Notes: a model not told the origin generated them from the sequence alone. Numbered from the stretch's first letter, positions 7,172 to 17,308 are shown. The stretch is DNA of 64,000 nucleotides from Taklimakanibacter lacteus (GCA_003576695.1 QOZQ01000003.1:62001-126000), one strand, 5' to 3'. A program made the numbers and translations.

Positions 7172-8500
7172 CTATGGGTTTGCGGTGAGCCGTGCCGCGG
7201 CCCTGTCATGCCCGATGAGCGGCAGGAGAAGCGCCAGCTCGGGCCCGTGATCGAGGCCGGTCAGGGCCAGCCGCAGAGGCATGAACAGGGCCTTGCCCTT
7301 GCGGCCGGTCTTCGCCTTCACGGCTTCCGTCCAGGTCTTCCAGGTCTCGCTGCTCCAGGGCGAAGGCGGCAGCAGTTGCGCAGCGGTGGCGATGAAATCG
7401 CGGTCTTCGCCGGCGATCACCGGGGTGATGTCTCCCGCGACGATGGTCCACCACGCGCCGACATCGGCAAAAAGGGTGAGGTTGCCGCGCACCGCCAGCC
7501 AGAAGGCCTCATCACCCCGGGTGAGCCTGGTTTTGACGGCCTCATAGGGCAGCATATGGAGAAGCCTGGCATTGAGCCCGCGCAGCTCATTGTCGTCGAA
7601 ACGGGCCGGCGCGCGCGACAGCTTGCCGAGATCGCAGCCGTCGATGAGCTCGCGATAGTCGATGCAGGGATGGATGGAATCCGACGTGCCGAGCAGGGCG
7701 GCATGGCTCACCACCGCCATTGCCTCGAGCCCTTCATCGCGCAGGGCGGCGATCGCCAGTGAGCCCAGGCGCTTCGACAGGCCCTGGCCGTCGGCGCCGG
7801 TCAGGAGGCTGTGATGGGCGAAGCTCGGCACCGTTCCCGCAAGGGCTTCGAAGATCTCGATCTGCACCGCCGTGTTGACGACATGGTCCTCGCCGCGGAT
7901 CACATGGGTGATGCCGAAATCGATGTCATCGACGACCGACGGCAAGGTGTAGAGATAGGTGCCGTCCTCGCGCACCAATACGGGATCGGAAAGATTGGTC
8001 GTGTCGATATGCTGGGGCCCGCGGATGAGGTCGGTCCATTCGACGATGCGGTGCTCGAGCTTGAAGCGCCAATGCGGCTTGCGGCCCTCCGCCTCGAGCG
8101 CCTTGCGCTCTGCGTCGCTGAGCTTGAGCGCGGCGCGGTCATAGACCGGCGGCTGGTGGCGGGCGAGTTGGCGCTTGCGCCGCCTTTCGAGCTCGTCCGC
8201 CGTCTCATAGCAAGGATAGAGCCGTCCCGTGGCCTTGAGCCGCTCGGCGGCCGCGTCATAGGCAGCGAAACGTTTCGACTGATATTCGACGCGGTCGGGC
8301 GTGATGCCGAGCCAGTCGAGATCGACCGCGATGCCTTCGGCGAACTCCACCTTCGAGCGCTCGACATCGGTGTCGTCATAGCGCAGCACGAATTTGCCGC
8401 CGTTCTTCCGGGCGTAGAGCCAGTTGAGGATGGCGGTGCGGCCATTGCCGATATGGATGCGGCCCGTGGGCGAGGGCGCGAAACGCAGGACTGGCGCCAT
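7172..8500 (-). CDS. gltX: Glutamyl-tRNA synthetase
   Basis: A 442-residue class I aminoacyl-tRNA synthetase that charges tRNA-Glu (many alphaproteobacteria carry two such enzymes). It starts '[20 protein letters not shown]' with the HIGH-type motif HIGN at 16-19, has '[20 protein letters not shown]', '[20 protein letters not shown]', and the KMSKS-type loop '[11 protein letters not shown]'. The length fits full discriminating or non-discriminating GluRS rather than the short GluQ-RS. It follows nadE by 1 nt on the same strand. Which tRNA specificity it has cannot be told here. Confidence 0.92.
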   Translation of the reverse strand: MAPVLRFAPSPTGRIHIGNGRTAILNWLYARKNGGKFVLRYDDTDVERSKVEFAEGIAVDLDWLGITPDRVEYQSKRFAAYDAAAERLKATGRLYPCYETADELERRRKRQLARHQPPVYDRAALKLSDAERKALEAEGRKPHWRFKLEHRIVEWTDLIRGPQHIDTTNLSDPVLVREDGTYLYTLPSVVDDIDFGITHVIRGEDHVVNTAVQIEIFEALAGTVPSFAHHSLLTGADGQGLSKRLGSLAIAALRDEGLEAMAVVSHAALLGTSDSIHPCIDYRELIDGCDLGKLSRAPARFDDNELRGLNARLLHMLPYEAVKTRLTRGDEAFWLAVRGNLTLFADVGAWWTIVAGDITPVIAGEDRDFIATAAQLLPPSPWSSETWKTWTEAVKAKTGRKGKALFMPLRLALTGLDHGPELALLLPLIGHDRAAARLTANP

Positions 8501-8501
8501 G

Positions 8502-10160
8502 TCAGCGGTTGTCCCGGAAGCCGTTGACGATCGGATAGCGTCGGTCGCGGCCGAAATTGCGCCTGGTGATCTTGACGCCCGGCGCTGCCTGGCGCCGCTT
8601 GTATTCGGCGATATAGAGCATGTGCTGCACGCGCTTCACCAGCGCTTCCGCATGGCCGCGCCTGACGATCTCGGCGACCGGCATCTCGTTCTCGACCAGG
8701 CAGGAGAGGATGTCGTCGAGCGCGTCATAGGGCGGCAGCGTATCCTGGTCGGTCTGGTTCTCGCGCAACTCGGCGGTCGGCGCCTTCGAGATGATGCGCT
8801 CGGGGATGAGATCGCGCTCAGGCCCGCGAAGTCCCTTGGGACGGTTCGCATTGCGCCAGCTTGCCAGGCGGTAGACTTCCGTCTTGTAGACGTCCTTGAT
8901 CGGATTGAAGCCGCCATTCATGTCGCCATAGAGCGTCGCATAGCCGACCGACATTTCCGACTTGTTGCCGGTGGTCAGCACCATCGAGCCGAATTTGTTG
9001 GAGATCGCCATCAGGATCACGCCGCGGCTGCGCGACTGGATATTCTCTTCGGTGATGTCGCGGTTATGGCCGTTGAACATCGGCTTGAGGGCCGAGAGGA
9101 AGCCTTCGACCGGCTCCTTGATCGGCACCACGTCATAGCGCACGGAGAGCGCCCTGGCGCAGGCTTCCGCATCGACGAGGCTGTCCTTGCTCGTATAGGC
9201 ATAGGGCAGCATCACGCAATGGACGCGCTCCGGCCCCAGCGCGTCGACCGCCATGGCGGCGACCACGGCCGAATCGATGCCGCCCGAAAGTCCCAGCACC
9301 ACGCCGGGGAAGCGGCATTTCTCGACATAATCCTTGAGGCCGAGGACGCAGGCGAGCCACGTCTCTTCTTCCTTCTCGGGCAGGCGCGCAATCTCTCCCA
9401 TTTCCATGCGCCAGCCTGTGTCGCCGCGCATCCAGGTCGTGATGGCGACGGCTTCCTCGAACATCGGCATCTGCAGCGCCAGGCTGTGATCGGCATTGAT
9501 GACGAAGGAGGCGCCGTCGAAGACGAGCTCGTCCTGGCCGCCGATCTGGTTGAGATAAGCGAGCGGCAGGCCGGTCTCGGTGACGCGCGCCACCACCAGA
9601 TTGAGCCTGGTATCGTCCTTGTTCTGCTCGAAGGGCGAGCCATTGGGCACCAGCAGCAATTCGGCGCCGGTCTCGGCCAGCGTCTCGCAGGTCTCTTCCG
9701 TCCAGATGTCCTCGCAGATCGGCACGCCGATCCTCACCCCCTTGAAGCTGATGGGGCCGGGCGCGGGGCCGGCATTGAAGACGCGCTTCTCGTCGAAGAC
9801 GCCGTAATTGGGGAGATCATATTTGAAGCGCAGCGTCTCGATCTTGCCGTTGTTGAGGAGCGCCACCGCATTGTGCAGCGATGTGCCTTCGCGCCAGGGC
9901 AGCCCGATCAGGATGGCGGGGCCGTCGGCCGTGTCCCTGGCCAGATCCTCGACCGCCAGCTTGCAGGCGGCGACGAAGGAGGGCCGCAGCACCAGATCCT
10001 CGGGCGGATAGCCGGAGATAAAAAGCTCAGGATAGAGGATGAGATCGGCTTGCGCCGCCTTGGCCCTGGCATAGGCCTCGCGGGCCTTGGCGAGATTGCC
10101 GGTGACAGCGCCGACGGTCGGATTAAGCTGGGCCAGGGCAATGACGAGACGGTCGGTCAT
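8502..10160 (-). CDS. nadE: Glutamine-dependent NAD+ synthetase
   Basis: A 552-residue two-domain enzyme that converts nicotinic acid adenine dinucleotide to NAD+, taking ammonia from glutamine. The N-terminal nitrilase-type glutaminase covers roughly residues 1-260 ('[20 protein letters not shown]', '[12 protein letters not shown]' with the catalytic Cys region). The C-terminal synthetase domain carries the ATP pyrophosphatase loop '[20 protein letters not shown]' and '[20 protein letters not shown]'. It is followed by gltX with 1 nt between, so the two are probably cotranscribed. Confidence 0.95.
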   Translation of the reverse strand: MTDRLVIALAQLNPTVGAVTGNLAKAREAYARAKAAQADLILYPELFISGYPPEDLVLRPSFVAACKLAVEDLARDTADGPAILIGLPWREGTSLHNAVALLNNGKIETLRFKYDLPNYGVFDEKRVFNAGPAPGPISFKGVRIGVPICEDIWTEETCETLAETGAELLLVPNGSPFEQNKDDTRLNLVVARVTETGLPLAYLNQIGGQDELVFDGASFVINADHSLALQMPMFEEAVAITTWMRGDTGWRMEMGEIARLPEKEEETWLACVLGLKDYVEKCRFPGVVLGLSGGIDSAVVAAMAVDALGPERVHCVMLPYAYTSKDSLVDAEACARALSVRYDVVPIKEPVEGFLSALKPMFNGHNRDITEENIQSRSRGVILMAISNKFGSMVLTTGNKSEMSVGYATLYGDMNGGFNPIKDVYKTEVYRLASWRNANRPKGLRGPERDLIPERIISKAPTAELRENQTDQDTLPPYDALDDILSCLVENEMPVAEIVRRGHAEALVKRVQHMLYIAEYKRRQAAPGVKITRRNFGRDRRYPIVNGFRDNR

Positions 10161-10309
10161 GGCCCGCTATTAGCGCAGCCGGGCTATTCCTTCAATTGAT
10201 CTTGCGTCGTTTCAGCCATGCCGGATTTGACAGGCTTTCGAGATACTTGAAGCCTGGTCCGGCGCTTCCGGAGGTTGACGGACAGGACAAAACTCAGCAA
10301 GAACCCGCT

Positions 10310-11812
10310 ATGACAGTTTATCATCTCGTGACCCGCGCAAATGCCGCTTCGCCCGCTTTCAGCGCGCCGGAGCGTTCACCCCTTTCCTATGGCGATCTGA
10401 AGAGCCTCATCGACCGCACCGTGGCCGCGCTCAACGCCATGGGGCTGGGGCGAGGCGACAAGGTCGCCATCGTGCTTCCCAATGGTCCTGAAATGGCGGC
10501 GGCCTTTGTCGCCATGGCCTGCGCCGTGACGACGGCGCCGCTCAACCCTGCCTATCGCGAGGATGAGTTCGCCTTCTACATGGATGATCTCAAGGCCAGG
10601 GCGCTGGTGGTCGAGACGGGCAGCACGTCACCGGCCGTGGCGGCGGCCAAAAGGCTTGGCCTTCCCGTCATCGCGATCAGCCCCGGCCAATTGGCGGGAG
10701 AGTTCACGCTCGCTTCGGCCGGCGCCGGCAAGCCGGCAGTTCCCGGTCTCGCCGGTCCACAGGACGTAGCGCTGGTTCTTCACACGTCAGGCACCACGTC
10801 GCGTCCCAAGATCGTGCCCTTGAGCCACGCCAACCTCACGGCCTCGGCCGGAAATATCGTCCGTACACTGAATTTGACGGCGGCCGACCGCTGCCTCAAC
10901 ATCATGCCGCTGTTCCATATCCATGGGCTGGTGGCGGCGATCCTGGCGAGCCTCGCCGCCGGCGGCAGCATCTGCTGCACGCCGGGCTTCAACGCGCTCA
11001 AGTTCTTTGCCTGGATGGATGAGGCCGCCCCCAGCTGGTATTCGGCGGTGCCCACCATGCACCAGGCGATCCTGGTGCGCGCCGAGCGCAACCGCGCGGT
11101 GATCGACCGGCATCCCTTGCGCTTCATCCGCTCGAGCTCGGCGTCGCTGCCGGCGCCGGTGCTCGCCGATCTCGAAAAGGCCTTCTCCTGCCCGGTGATC
11201 GAAGCCTATTCGATGACCGAGAATGCCCATCAGATGACGTCGAACCAGCTGCCCCCGGGCAAGCGCAAGCCGGGCTTCGTCGGCGCCGCCGCCGGTCCCG
11301 AAGTGGCGGTGATGGCGCCCGATGGCCGCCTGCTCGGCGCCGATGAGGAGGGCGAGGTGGTGACGCGCGGGCCCAATGTCACCGAGGGCTATGAGAACAA
11401 CCCCGCCGCCAACGCGACGGCTTTCGCGCATGGCTGGTTCCATACCGGTGATCAGGGTTTCATGGACGAGGACGGCTTCCTCAAGATCACCGGCCGCCTG
11501 AAGGAGATCATCAATCGCGGCGGCGAGAAGATCGCCCCCGTCGAAGTGGACGAGGTGCTGATGGATCATCCGGCGGTGCATCAGGCGGTGACCTTCGCCA
11601 TGCCGCATGACAAGCTCGGCGAGGATGTCGCCGCCGCCATCGTGCTGAAAGAGGGCATGAGCGCCGACGAGCGCGCCTTGCGCGATTTCGCCGCCAGGCG
11701 CCTCGCCGATTTCAAGGTGCCGCGCAAGATCATCATCGTGTCCGAGATTCCAAAGGGCGCCACCGGCAAGATGCAGCGCATCGGCCTGGCCCAGAAGCTG
11801 GGTCTCGCATGA
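10310..11812 (+). CDS. AMP-forming acyl-CoA synthetase (oxalate-CoA ligase-like)
   Basis: A 500-residue ANL-superfamily ligase that activates a carboxylic acid to its CoA thioester through an acyl-adenylate. The phosphate loop is 'VLHTSGTTSRPKIVPLSHAN'; later motifs are 'VIEAYSMTENAHQM', 'GWFHTGDQGFMDEDGFLKIT' with GRLKEIINRGGEKI, and the C-terminal 'EIPKGATGKMQRI' holding the catalytic lysine. The overall pattern recalls oxalyl-CoA synthetase/PCS60 proteins; substrate remains inferred. The ATG at 10310 opens the conserved 'MTVYHLVTRAN'; an in-frame start at 10196 would add 38 unconserved residues. It overlaps the next gene by 4 nt. Confidence 0.87.
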   Translation: MTVYHLVTRANAASPAFSAPERSPLSYGDLKSLIDRTVAALNAMGLGRGDKVAIVLPNGPEMAAAFVAMACAVTTAPLNPAYREDEFAFYMDDLKARALVVETGSTSPAVAAAKRLGLPVIAISPGQLAGEFTLASAGAGKPAVPGLAGPQDVALVLHTSGTTSRPKIVPLSHANLTASAGNIVRTLNLTAADRCLNIMPLFHIHGLVAAILASLAAGGSICCTPGFNALKFFAWMDEAAPSWYSAVPTMHQAILVRAERNRAVIDRHPLRFIRSSSASLPAPVLADLEKAFSCPVIEAYSMTENAHQMTSNQLPPGKRKPGFVGAAAGPEVAVMAPDGRLLGADEEGEVVTRGPNVTEGYENNPAANATAFAHGWFHTGDQGFMDEDGFLKITGRLKEIINRGGEKIAPVEVDEVLMDHPAVHQAVTFAMPHDKLGEDVAAAIVLKEGMSADERALRDFAARRLADFKVPRKIIIVSEIPKGATGKMQRIGLAQKLGLA

Positions 11813-12780
11813 CCAGGGTCTGCATCTTCGGCGCCGGCGCCATTGGCGGCTATGTCGGTGCCAGGCTCGCCAAGGCGGGCGAAGCGGATATATCGCTGGT
11901 GGCGCGCGGCGCCCATCTCGATGCCATGAAGGCCAAGGGCCTGACTCTCACCCAGGCGGGCGAGACCTGGACGGTCAATCCCAGGGTGACAGCCGATCCA
12001 GCTGAATTGGGGCCGCAGGATTTCATCCTCCTGACCCTCAAGAGCCATGCGCTGCCGGGTATCGTCGATGCGCTGCAGCCCTTGATCGGACCGCAGACGA
12101 CCTTGTTGTTCGGCCAGAACGGCGTGCCCTGGTGGTATTTCTACAAGCATGGCGGGCGCTTCGACGGCCGGCAGCTCGAAAGCGTCGATCCGGGCGGTGT
12201 CCTGTGGAAGAAGATCGGCCCGGAGCGGGCGCTGGGCTGCGTGATCTGGCAGGCGGCCGAGATCGAGAGCCCCGGTCATATCGTCCATGGTTATGGTGAG
12301 CGCATGCCGCTCGGCGAGCCCTCCGGCGAGATCAGCGAGCGGGCCAGGACCTTGAGCCGGCTTCTCATCAATGCCGGCATCAAGAGCCCCGTCAGGCTCG
12401 GCCTGCGCAATGAAATATGGCTCAAATTATGGGGCAATCTGAGCTTCAACCCAGTGAGCGTCCTGACGCGGGGCACGCTCGAGGCGCTGGCCCGGGACCA
12501 GGGCACGCGCAACGTGCTGCGCGCCATGATGGTGGAGGCGCAGGCCGTCGGTGAGGCCTTGGGTGTGACCTTCTCGGTGGGGGTCGAGGAGCGCATGGAC
12601 ATGGCCGCCAAGGTGGGGGCGCACCGCACCTCCATGCTGCAGGATGTCGAGGCCGGACGGCCGACCGAGCTGGACGCGCTGCTCGGCGCCGTCATCGAAT
12701 TGGCGCAAATGACAGGCATCGCGACTCCGGCGCTGAAACTGGTATATGATCTGACGAGGTTCAGCGCCCGCGTGGCGTAG
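11809..12780 (+). CDS. Ketopantoate reductase-like protein (ApbA/PanE family)
   Basis: A 323-residue NADPH-dependent reductase of the 2-dehydropantoate 2-reductase family. The Rossmann motif 'VCIFGAGAIGGYVGARLAKA' is at the N-terminus, followed by 'FILLTLKSHALPGIVDALQP' and the catalytic region 'NEIWLKLWGNLSFNPVSVLT' with the conserved Lys and Asn. It may make pantoate for coenzyme A. Coupling by ATGA overlap to an acyl-CoA synthetase, however, makes a role on another 2-keto acid possible, since many genomes carry several paralogues. Confidence 0.85.
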   Translation: MTRVCIFGAGAIGGYVGARLAKAGEADISLVARGAHLDAMKAKGLTLTQAGETWTVNPRVTADPAELGPQDFILLTLKSHALPGIVDALQPLIGPQTTLLFGQNGVPWWYFYKHGGRFDGRQLESVDPGGVLWKKIGPERALGCVIWQAAEIESPGHIVHGYGERMPLGEPSGEISERARTLSRLLINAGIKSPVRLGLRNEIWLKLWGNLSFNPVSVLTRGTLEALARDQGTRNVLRAMMVEAQAVGEALGVTFSVGVEERMDMAAKVGAHRTSMLQDVEAGRPTELDALLGAVIELAQMTGIATPALKLVYDLTRFSARVA

Positions 12781-12813
12781 GATTCAGGGTATCGACAGGG
12801 AGGCACTGACGAC

Positions 12814-13812
12814 ATGAAACTCGACAATGAACGGCCCAGCGACAATATCGAGGATCGCCGCGGCCAGGGCGGAGGCTTCGGCTTTCCGCGCGGCGGGAGG
12901 GGTGGCGGCTTCCAGATCCCGATGGGCGGCGGCGGGCGTGGCTTCAGCCTGCAGACGATCATTCTCCTGGTGGCCGTCTATCTGATCGCCAAATTTGTCT
13001 TCGGCGTGGACCTCATACAGGTCATCACCGGCGGCGGCGGGCTGCAGCCCCCGGGCCAGCAGCAGAGCGAAACCCAACTGCCCTCCCCCGGAGGGCAGTC
13101 CACCACCCAGAACAACCAGACCCAGCCTGGTCAGCAGACCGGCCAGCAGCAGACGACCGATGTCACCGGCGATGCCGGCAAGGACTTCGTGGCGCGCGTG
13201 CTGGGCTCGACCGAGCGCGTCTGGACCCAGAAATTTCAGGCCATGGGCCGTCAGTATCAAAAGCCCACTCTCGTCCTGTTCAGCGGTTTCGTGCAGTCGG
13301 CCTGCGGCATGGCGCAATCGGCGATGGGGCCGTTCTATTGCCCGGGCGACAACAAGGTCTATATCGACCTTTCCTTCTATCAGGACATGAAGAACAAGCT
13401 CGGCGCGCCGGGCGATTTCGCCCAGGCCTATGTGATCGCGCATGAGGTCGGCCACCATATCCAGAACCAGCTCGGCATCGCCGCCAAGGTGACCCAGGCC
13501 CGCATGCAGGTCTCAAAGGAGGAGGGCAATCTGCTTTCGGTGCGCATGGAGCTGCAGGCCGACTGCCTGGCCGGCGTATGGGCGAGGTCTGCCGACGACT
13601 CGAAAAATATTCTCGAGCAGGGCGATGTCGAGGAAGGTCTCAATGCCGCCGCCGCCATCGGCGATGACCGTCTGCAGCGCCGCTCGCAAGGTTATGTGGT
13701 GCCGGAATCCTTCACCCACGGCTCCTCCGAGCAGCGTGTGCGCTGGTTCAAGCGCGGCATGGAAACCGCCGACATGAATTCCTGCGATACGTTCGGAACC
13801 GACCAGCTGTAA
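12814..13812 (+). CDS. Neutral zinc metallopeptidase, YpfJ family
   Basis: A 332-residue membrane-anchored protein. The N-terminal third is glycine-rich with one membrane segment near residues 48-65 ('[20 protein letters not shown]'), then a Gln/Pro/Thr-rich linker (about 72-115). The peptidase domain carries the zinc motif HEVGH from residue 210, '[20 protein letters not shown]' and '[13 protein letters not shown]', where the Glu is the probable third ligand. The substrate of the family is not firmly established. Confidence 0.87.
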   Translation: MKLDNERPSDNIEDRRGQGGGFGFPRGGRGGGFQIPMGGGGRGFSLQTIILLVAVYLIAKFVFGVDLIQVITGGGGLQPPGQQQSETQLPSPGGQSTTQNNQTQPGQQTGQQQTTDVTGDAGKDFVARVLGSTERVWTQKFQAMGRQYQKPTLVLFSGFVQSACGMAQSAMGPFYCPGDNKVYIDLSFYQDMKNKLGAPGDFAQAYVIAHEVGHHIQNQLGIAAKVTQARMQVSKEEGNLLSVRMELQADCLAGVWARSADDSKNILEQGDVEEGLNAAAAIGDDRLQRRSQGYVVPESFTHGSSEQRVRWFKRGMETADMNSCDTFGTDQL

Positions 13813-13865
13813 GCATCGGACCGAAAAGTGCGCAGCGGTTTTCGGATAATCCGATGCGCAAAAAC
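13813..13865. repeat. Intergenic palindromic repeat, family A copy 1
   Basis: The element runs from GCATCGGACCGAAAAG to AATCCGATGCGCAAAAAC, with GCATCGG/CCGATGC outer arms. Near-identical copies in the opposite orientation lie at 17359-17404 and 33313-33359. Similar elements are common between genes in Hyphomicrobiales. Confidence 0.8.
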
Positions 13866-13899
13866 ATCGAGTCTAGGGTTCCTGCATCCTTGAAACAAA

Positions 13900-13921
13900 A
13901 CGGGCGCCGATCAGCGCCCGT
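13900..13921. terminator. Bidirectional intrinsic terminator
   Basis: ACGGGCGC and GCGCCCGT form a perfect 8-bp stem around CGATCA. It is followed by TTGCGTTT on the plus strand and by TTTGTTT on the minus strand, so it serves both the metallopeptidase gene and the convergent small membrane-protein gene. Confidence 0.85.
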
Positions 13922-13944
13922 TTGCGTTTCTGATGTGGAACCGA

Positions 13945-14250
13945 TCAGGCCTTGTTCATCGAGTTCTTGATGAGGCCGGCGATGATCTGGAGGATGGCGC
14001 CACCGCCCGCACCGCCGATCACGTTTGTGATGATGTCGCCCATGCCATTGGTCGCGGCTGCTGTTGCGGCCGGATCCGGGGGAGGAGCGCCTGTAAGCTG
14101 AGAGATGATCTGGCCGAGGATGACGCCGCCAATGGCACCAACGATCGAGTTGCCCGTCGTGCCCAGGCTGGAATTCTTGACCACGGCGCCGCCGGCATTG
14201 CCGCCCACCGCGCCAAGGACCAGCTGAATGATCACACTGACGATATCCAT
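13945..14250 (-). CDS. Small glycine-rich hydrophobic protein
   Basis: A 101-residue protein of unknown function. Two hydrophobic, glycine-zipper-like segments ('AVVKNSSLGTTGNSIVGAIG' followed by GVILGQIISQL, and 'IITNVIGGAGGGAILQIIAG') flank a Pro/Ala linker. The composition suggests membrane association or self-assembly. It has no cleavable signal. Reading starts at an ATG 29 nt after a purine-rich region, and the gene ends at the shared terminator near 13910. It is monocistronic. Confidence 0.7.
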   Translation of the reverse strand: MDIVSVIIQLVLGAVGGNAGGAVVKNSSLGTTGNSIVGAIGGVILGQIISQLTGAPPPDPAATAAATNGMGDIITNVIGGAGGGAILQIIAGLIKNSMNKA

Positions 14251-14365
14251 GCTTAAACCCCTCTAATGGTTGCCCAGAGCTGCCTTTTCGCAGCTCATGG
14301 GAGTCTATACCTCTCCTGCCGGGGGTAAAGGGCGAATATCGGCCTGTGCATGACCGCAGGATTGG

Positions 14366-15796
14366 TCAATAGGCGTTCTGGGTCTTGAGCAGCGCCAGCG
14401 GGGTCTTGAGCAGGATGTAGAGATCGAAGCCGAGCGACCAGTGATCGATGTAATCGAGATCATGCAGGACGCGCTGCTCGATCTTTTCCCTGGTGTCGGT
14501 CTCGCCGCGCCAGCCATTGATCTGCGCCCAGCCGGTGATGCCGGGCTTCACCCGATGGCGGGCGAAATAGCCATCGACGACCTGCTCATAGAGAGCTTCC
14601 TGCGCCTTGGCCTGGGTGGCGTGCGGGCGCGGTCCGACAAGCGAAAGTTGTCCAGATAAGACATTGAAAAGTTGAGGTAATTCGTCAAGTGAGGTCTTGC
14701 GGATAATGCGCCCCACCGAGGTCACGCGCGGGTCTCCCTTGCTGACCAGGCGGGCCGCGTCGGCGTCGCTCAGATCGACATACATCGAGCGGAATTTGTA
14801 GATCTCGATGAGCTCGTTGTTGAAGCCGTAGCGACGCTGCTTGAACAGGATCGGGCCCTTGCTGTCGAGGCGCACCGCAAGCGCGGTCACGGCGAGCACC
14901 GGCGCCAGAAGCACGATCAGGAGCGCCGCCAGGCTGCGGTCCAGGGCCGATTTGAGAAAGGAGGACCAGCCGGTCAGCGGGCGGTCGAAGACCGAAAGCA
15001 GAGGCAGGTTTCCGAGGTGCGTATAGGCGCGCGGGCTCAATTTGAGCCGCGACGCCTGGCCACTGATTCGGATGTCGATGGGCAGCTCCCACAGCCGTTT
15101 CAGGATCTGCAGGAGCCGGGCTTCGGCGGACAGCGGTATGGCGACGATGATGAGATCGATCCTGTTCTGGCGCGCGAACTGGGCCAGCTCGCCGATCTTG
15201 CCGAGCTTGCGATGCACCCGGATCGATTGTGGGCTTCTGTCGTCGAACCGGTCGTCGAACAGACCGACGATGTCGATATCGAGGCCGGGAGAGGATTCAA
15301 GCGCATGGATGGCGTCTTCCGCCGCCTTGCCGCCACCGACGATGGCGATGCGCTTGCGGAAGCGTCCCTCGCGCTCGAGCGGCTTCGCCCACAGAGCGAC
15401 GGCACCGCGCGTTGTGATGAGATGAACGGCTGAAAGTCCGATCCAGGCGGTGAGCCATGCGAGCGGCAGGTCGATGAGACCGAGGCGCGCCAGCAGGTAA
15501 TTGAGCACACCGCCGGCGCCGCATGTCGCGAGCGACAGGAGGATGGAGCGCAAGCCGTGGCGCAGCGCGGCGATGTCATAAAGACCGAGACTGCGCATGG
15601 CGAGCATGCACAGGAAGGTGAGCTCGAGCGTGAAGAAGCCGATGAGCGCATCATTGCCGGGCGTTCTCGGTGCCAGGCCGAATGTGATGGCAAGACCGCC
15701 CAGGGCCAGAACGATGAAGTCCAGGCCCTTGAGCAGGCGCTGCAGCACCTCGACATCGATATAGGACCTGCGTGTCTCGCCTGGCCGCTCGATCAT
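14366..15796 (-). CDS. Undecaprenyl-phosphate sugar phosphotransferase (polyprenyl glycosylphosphotransferase)
   Basis: A 476-residue inner-membrane enzyme that would start exopolysaccharide or O-antigen repeat units by moving a sugar phosphate to undecaprenyl phosphate (WcaJ/ExoY-like). Four to five N-terminal membrane segments (about 25-125) are followed by a nucleotide-binding-fold middle domain ('RIAIVGGGKAAEDAIHALES'). After another membrane segment comes the catalytic bacterial sugar-transferase domain, with 'LDSKGPILFKQRRYGFNNEL' , 'TSLDELPQLFNVLSGQLSLV' and 'RHRVKPGITGWAQINGWRGE'. No glycosyltransferases sit nearby, so it stands alone here. Confidence 0.93.
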   Translation of the reverse strand: MIERPGETRRSYIDVEVLQRLLKGLDFIVLALGGLAITFGLAPRTPGNDALIGFFTLELTFLCMLAMRSLGLYDIAALRHGLRSILLSLATCGAGGVLNYLLARLGLIDLPLAWLTAWIGLSAVHLITTRGAVALWAKPLEREGRFRKRIAIVGGGKAAEDAIHALESSPGLDIDIVGLFDDRFDDRSPQSIRVHRKLGKIGELAQFARQNRIDLIIVAIPLSAEARLLQILKRLWELPIDIRISGQASRLKLSPRAYTHLGNLPLLSVFDRPLTGWSSFLKSALDRSLAALLIVLLAPVLAVTALAVRLDSKGPILFKQRRYGFNNELIEIYKFRSMYVDLSDADAARLVSKGDPRVTSVGRIIRKTSLDELPQLFNVLSGQLSLVGPRPHATQAKAQEALYEQVVDGYFARHRVKPGITGWAQINGWRGETDTREKIEQRVLHDLDYIDHWSLGFDLYILLKTPLALLKTQNAY

Positions 15797-15917
15797 TCCC
15801 GCGTCTCCCTCTCAAGCGGGCCTAACATGATGATTTGTAAGCGAAGGTAAAAACCGACCCCGGCATGGCTGGACATTGGTTTCTATGGTTCAAGTCCCTT
15901 TAATCGGCGTCTGGTCC

Positions 15918-16016
15918 TGCCAAAAGAAAGCCCCGCAGCTGGTGCGGGGCATGAAAGGGGTTGAGTGCTGTCAGGAGACGGAGAGCAAATCGGGGTCGGA
16001 CGCCGTCCCATCTCTA
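15918..16016 (-). ncRNA. Candidate small RNA ending in an intrinsic terminator
   Basis: On the minus strand GCCCCGCA and TGCGGGGC (15930-15950) form a perfect 8-bp stem followed by TTTCTTTT. No annotated minus-strand gene lies directly upstream: the next coding sequence there is on the plus strand. A weak -10-like TACATT (16023-16028, minus strand) would give a transcript of about 95 nt. Start and existence are inferred only from the orphan terminator. Confidence 0.3.
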
Positions 16017-16028
16017 GTGGGCAATGTA

Positions 16029-16228
16029 TCATTTCATGTCGTCTCATTCAGGTTAATCAGCTGTTATCCTTGATGAGTTGTTAAGGCATTGCATGCGATT
16101 TTAGCGGTTGACCGTTTTGGGCAGGACTTGCTCGACACGGACGGCGTGGTGTTGCAGGAATCGCAGGTGCCGCAGTCTTGCCACGCGCGCATGCAGGGAT
16201 TGGACGAAGGTGGTTGAGGAGGAAGGCC
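16029..16228. other. Intergenic region upstream of the L,D-transpeptidase
   Basis: The space between the sugar transferase start and the transpeptidase GTG is 432 nt. Apart from the terminator hairpin at 15930-15950 I see no gene in it. Its last 60 nt must hold the leader of the transpeptidase, and GAGGAGGAAGG at 16216-16226 is a strong ribosome-binding site. Confidence 0.5.
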
Positions 16229-16858
16229 GTGCCTGGACCAAATTTGACGCGTCGTTACTTTGTCACGGGGGCTTTGGCGAGCTGCGCATCGCTCGCTCCG
16301 GGCCTCATGACCATGCCGGCCCTGGCCGACCAGGATCCAGATGATCCTTTCCAGATACCGCATTTCGACGAGAAGAAGCTGCCCAAGGAGTTCCGCCGGG
16401 CAGTCGTGCACTACCCGAGTCGTCATTGGCCGGGCACCATCATCGTTAACACCGGGTCCCGCCAGCTCTTTGTGATCCTGGAGGGCCAGCAGGCCCTGCG
16501 TTTCGGCTGCGCAGTGGGCCGCGACGGCTTCCGCTGGGCCGGCCTGGCCGATGTGGGCCGCAAGGTCATGTGGCCGCGCTGGACGCCGCCCAAGGACATG
16601 ATCGACCGCAGCCCGGAAAAGGCGAAATGGAAGAACGGCATGCCGGGCGGCCCGGACAACCCGCTGGGGGCGCGCGCGCTTTATCTTTTCCAGAATGGCG
16701 GCGACACGCTCTACCGCATCCACGGCACCACCGAGCCGATGTCGATCGGCAAGAATGCATCGTCGGGCTGCATCCGCATGCTGAACCAGGATGTCATCGA
16801 GCTCTATCGCCGCGCCCCGGTCGGCACGCGGGTCATCGTCATGGCGGAGGGATTGTGA
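16229..16858 (+). CDS. L,D-transpeptidase (YkuD/ErfK family), Tat-exported
   Basis: A 209-residue periplasmic enzyme expected to form 3-3 cross-links in peptidoglycan or attach proteins to it. The GTG at 16229 follows GAGGAGGAAGG. The N-terminus 'NLTRRYFVTGALASC' has a twin-arginine motif (residues 8-9) ahead of a hydrophobic stretch and an ALADQ cleavage region. The YkuD domain ends in the active-site signature 'HGTTEPMSIG' with SSGCIRM, giving His165 and Cys181. The following lipoprotein gene overlaps it by 1 nt (TGATG). Confidence 0.9.
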   Translation: MPGPNLTRRYFVTGALASCASLAPGLMTMPALADQDPDDPFQIPHFDEKKLPKEFRRAVVHYPSRHWPGTIIVNTGSRQLFVILEGQQALRFGCAVGRDGFRWAGLADVGRKVMWPRWTPPKDMIDRSPEKAKWKNGMPGGPDNPLGARALYLFQNGGDTLYRIHGTTEPMSIGKNASSGCIRMLNQDVIELYRRAPVGTRVIVMAEGL

Positions 16859-17295
16859 TGCGCAGACGAGGTTTCCTGGGCGCCCCGGCCTATGCCGGGA
16901 TGGCGCTTGCCGCTCTGATGCTGGGCGCCTGCAGCAGCTCCGGCACGCCGGATGTCGATGATCCGGGCGTCACCACCGATCCCGGCCCCACCGTTCCGAC
17001 CGGCCCCCTGAAAGCCGGCGATATCATGCGCATCCTGTCGGGCAACAGCTTCCGCTATACGCGCGCCGGCAGCCGCACCGGCACGACCACCTTCCACAGC
17101 GACGGAACATTCTCCTACCAGGAGGACGGCAAGGGAGACGGCACCGGCATCTGGCAGGCGAGCGACGGCTCGCTATGCGAGGCCTTCAACCCGACAAGCT
17201 TCCTGCCCCGCGGCACGCGCACCGAATGCACGCCCTTCAAGCAGACGGCGCAAGGCTCCTATTCAGCCGGTTCGGCCGTGTTCCAGGCGATGTGA
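16858..17295 (+). CDS. Putative lipoprotein of unknown function
   Basis: A 145-residue protein starting 'MRRRGFLGAPAYAGMALAAL' with a lipobox LGAC near residue 24, followed by a Ser/Gly/Pro-rich linker. The C-terminal part, 'ILSGNSFRYTRAGSRTGTTT' and 'GKGDGTGIWQASDGSLCEAF', looks like a small beta-rich domain with paired cysteines ('SLCEAF', 'RTECTPF'). It is translationally coupled to the L,D-transpeptidase gene, which suggests an envelope role; no function is known to me. Confidence 0.75.
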   Translation: MRRRGFLGAPAYAGMALAALMLGACSSSGTPDVDDPGVTTDPGPTVPTGPLKAGDIMRILSGNSFRYTRAGSRTGTTTFHSDGTFSYQEDGKGDGTGIWQASDGSLCEAFNPTSFLPRGTRTECTPFKQTAQGSYSAGSAVFQAM

Positions 17296-17308
17296 GGCAA
17301 AACACCCG

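Noticed and set aside
16064-16723. Minus-strand frame ending in a cysteine-rich tail (WQDCGTCDSC)
   Set aside because: Most of it is antisense to the L,D-transpeptidase. The tail has two CxxC-like pairs but no ribosome site or start of its own.
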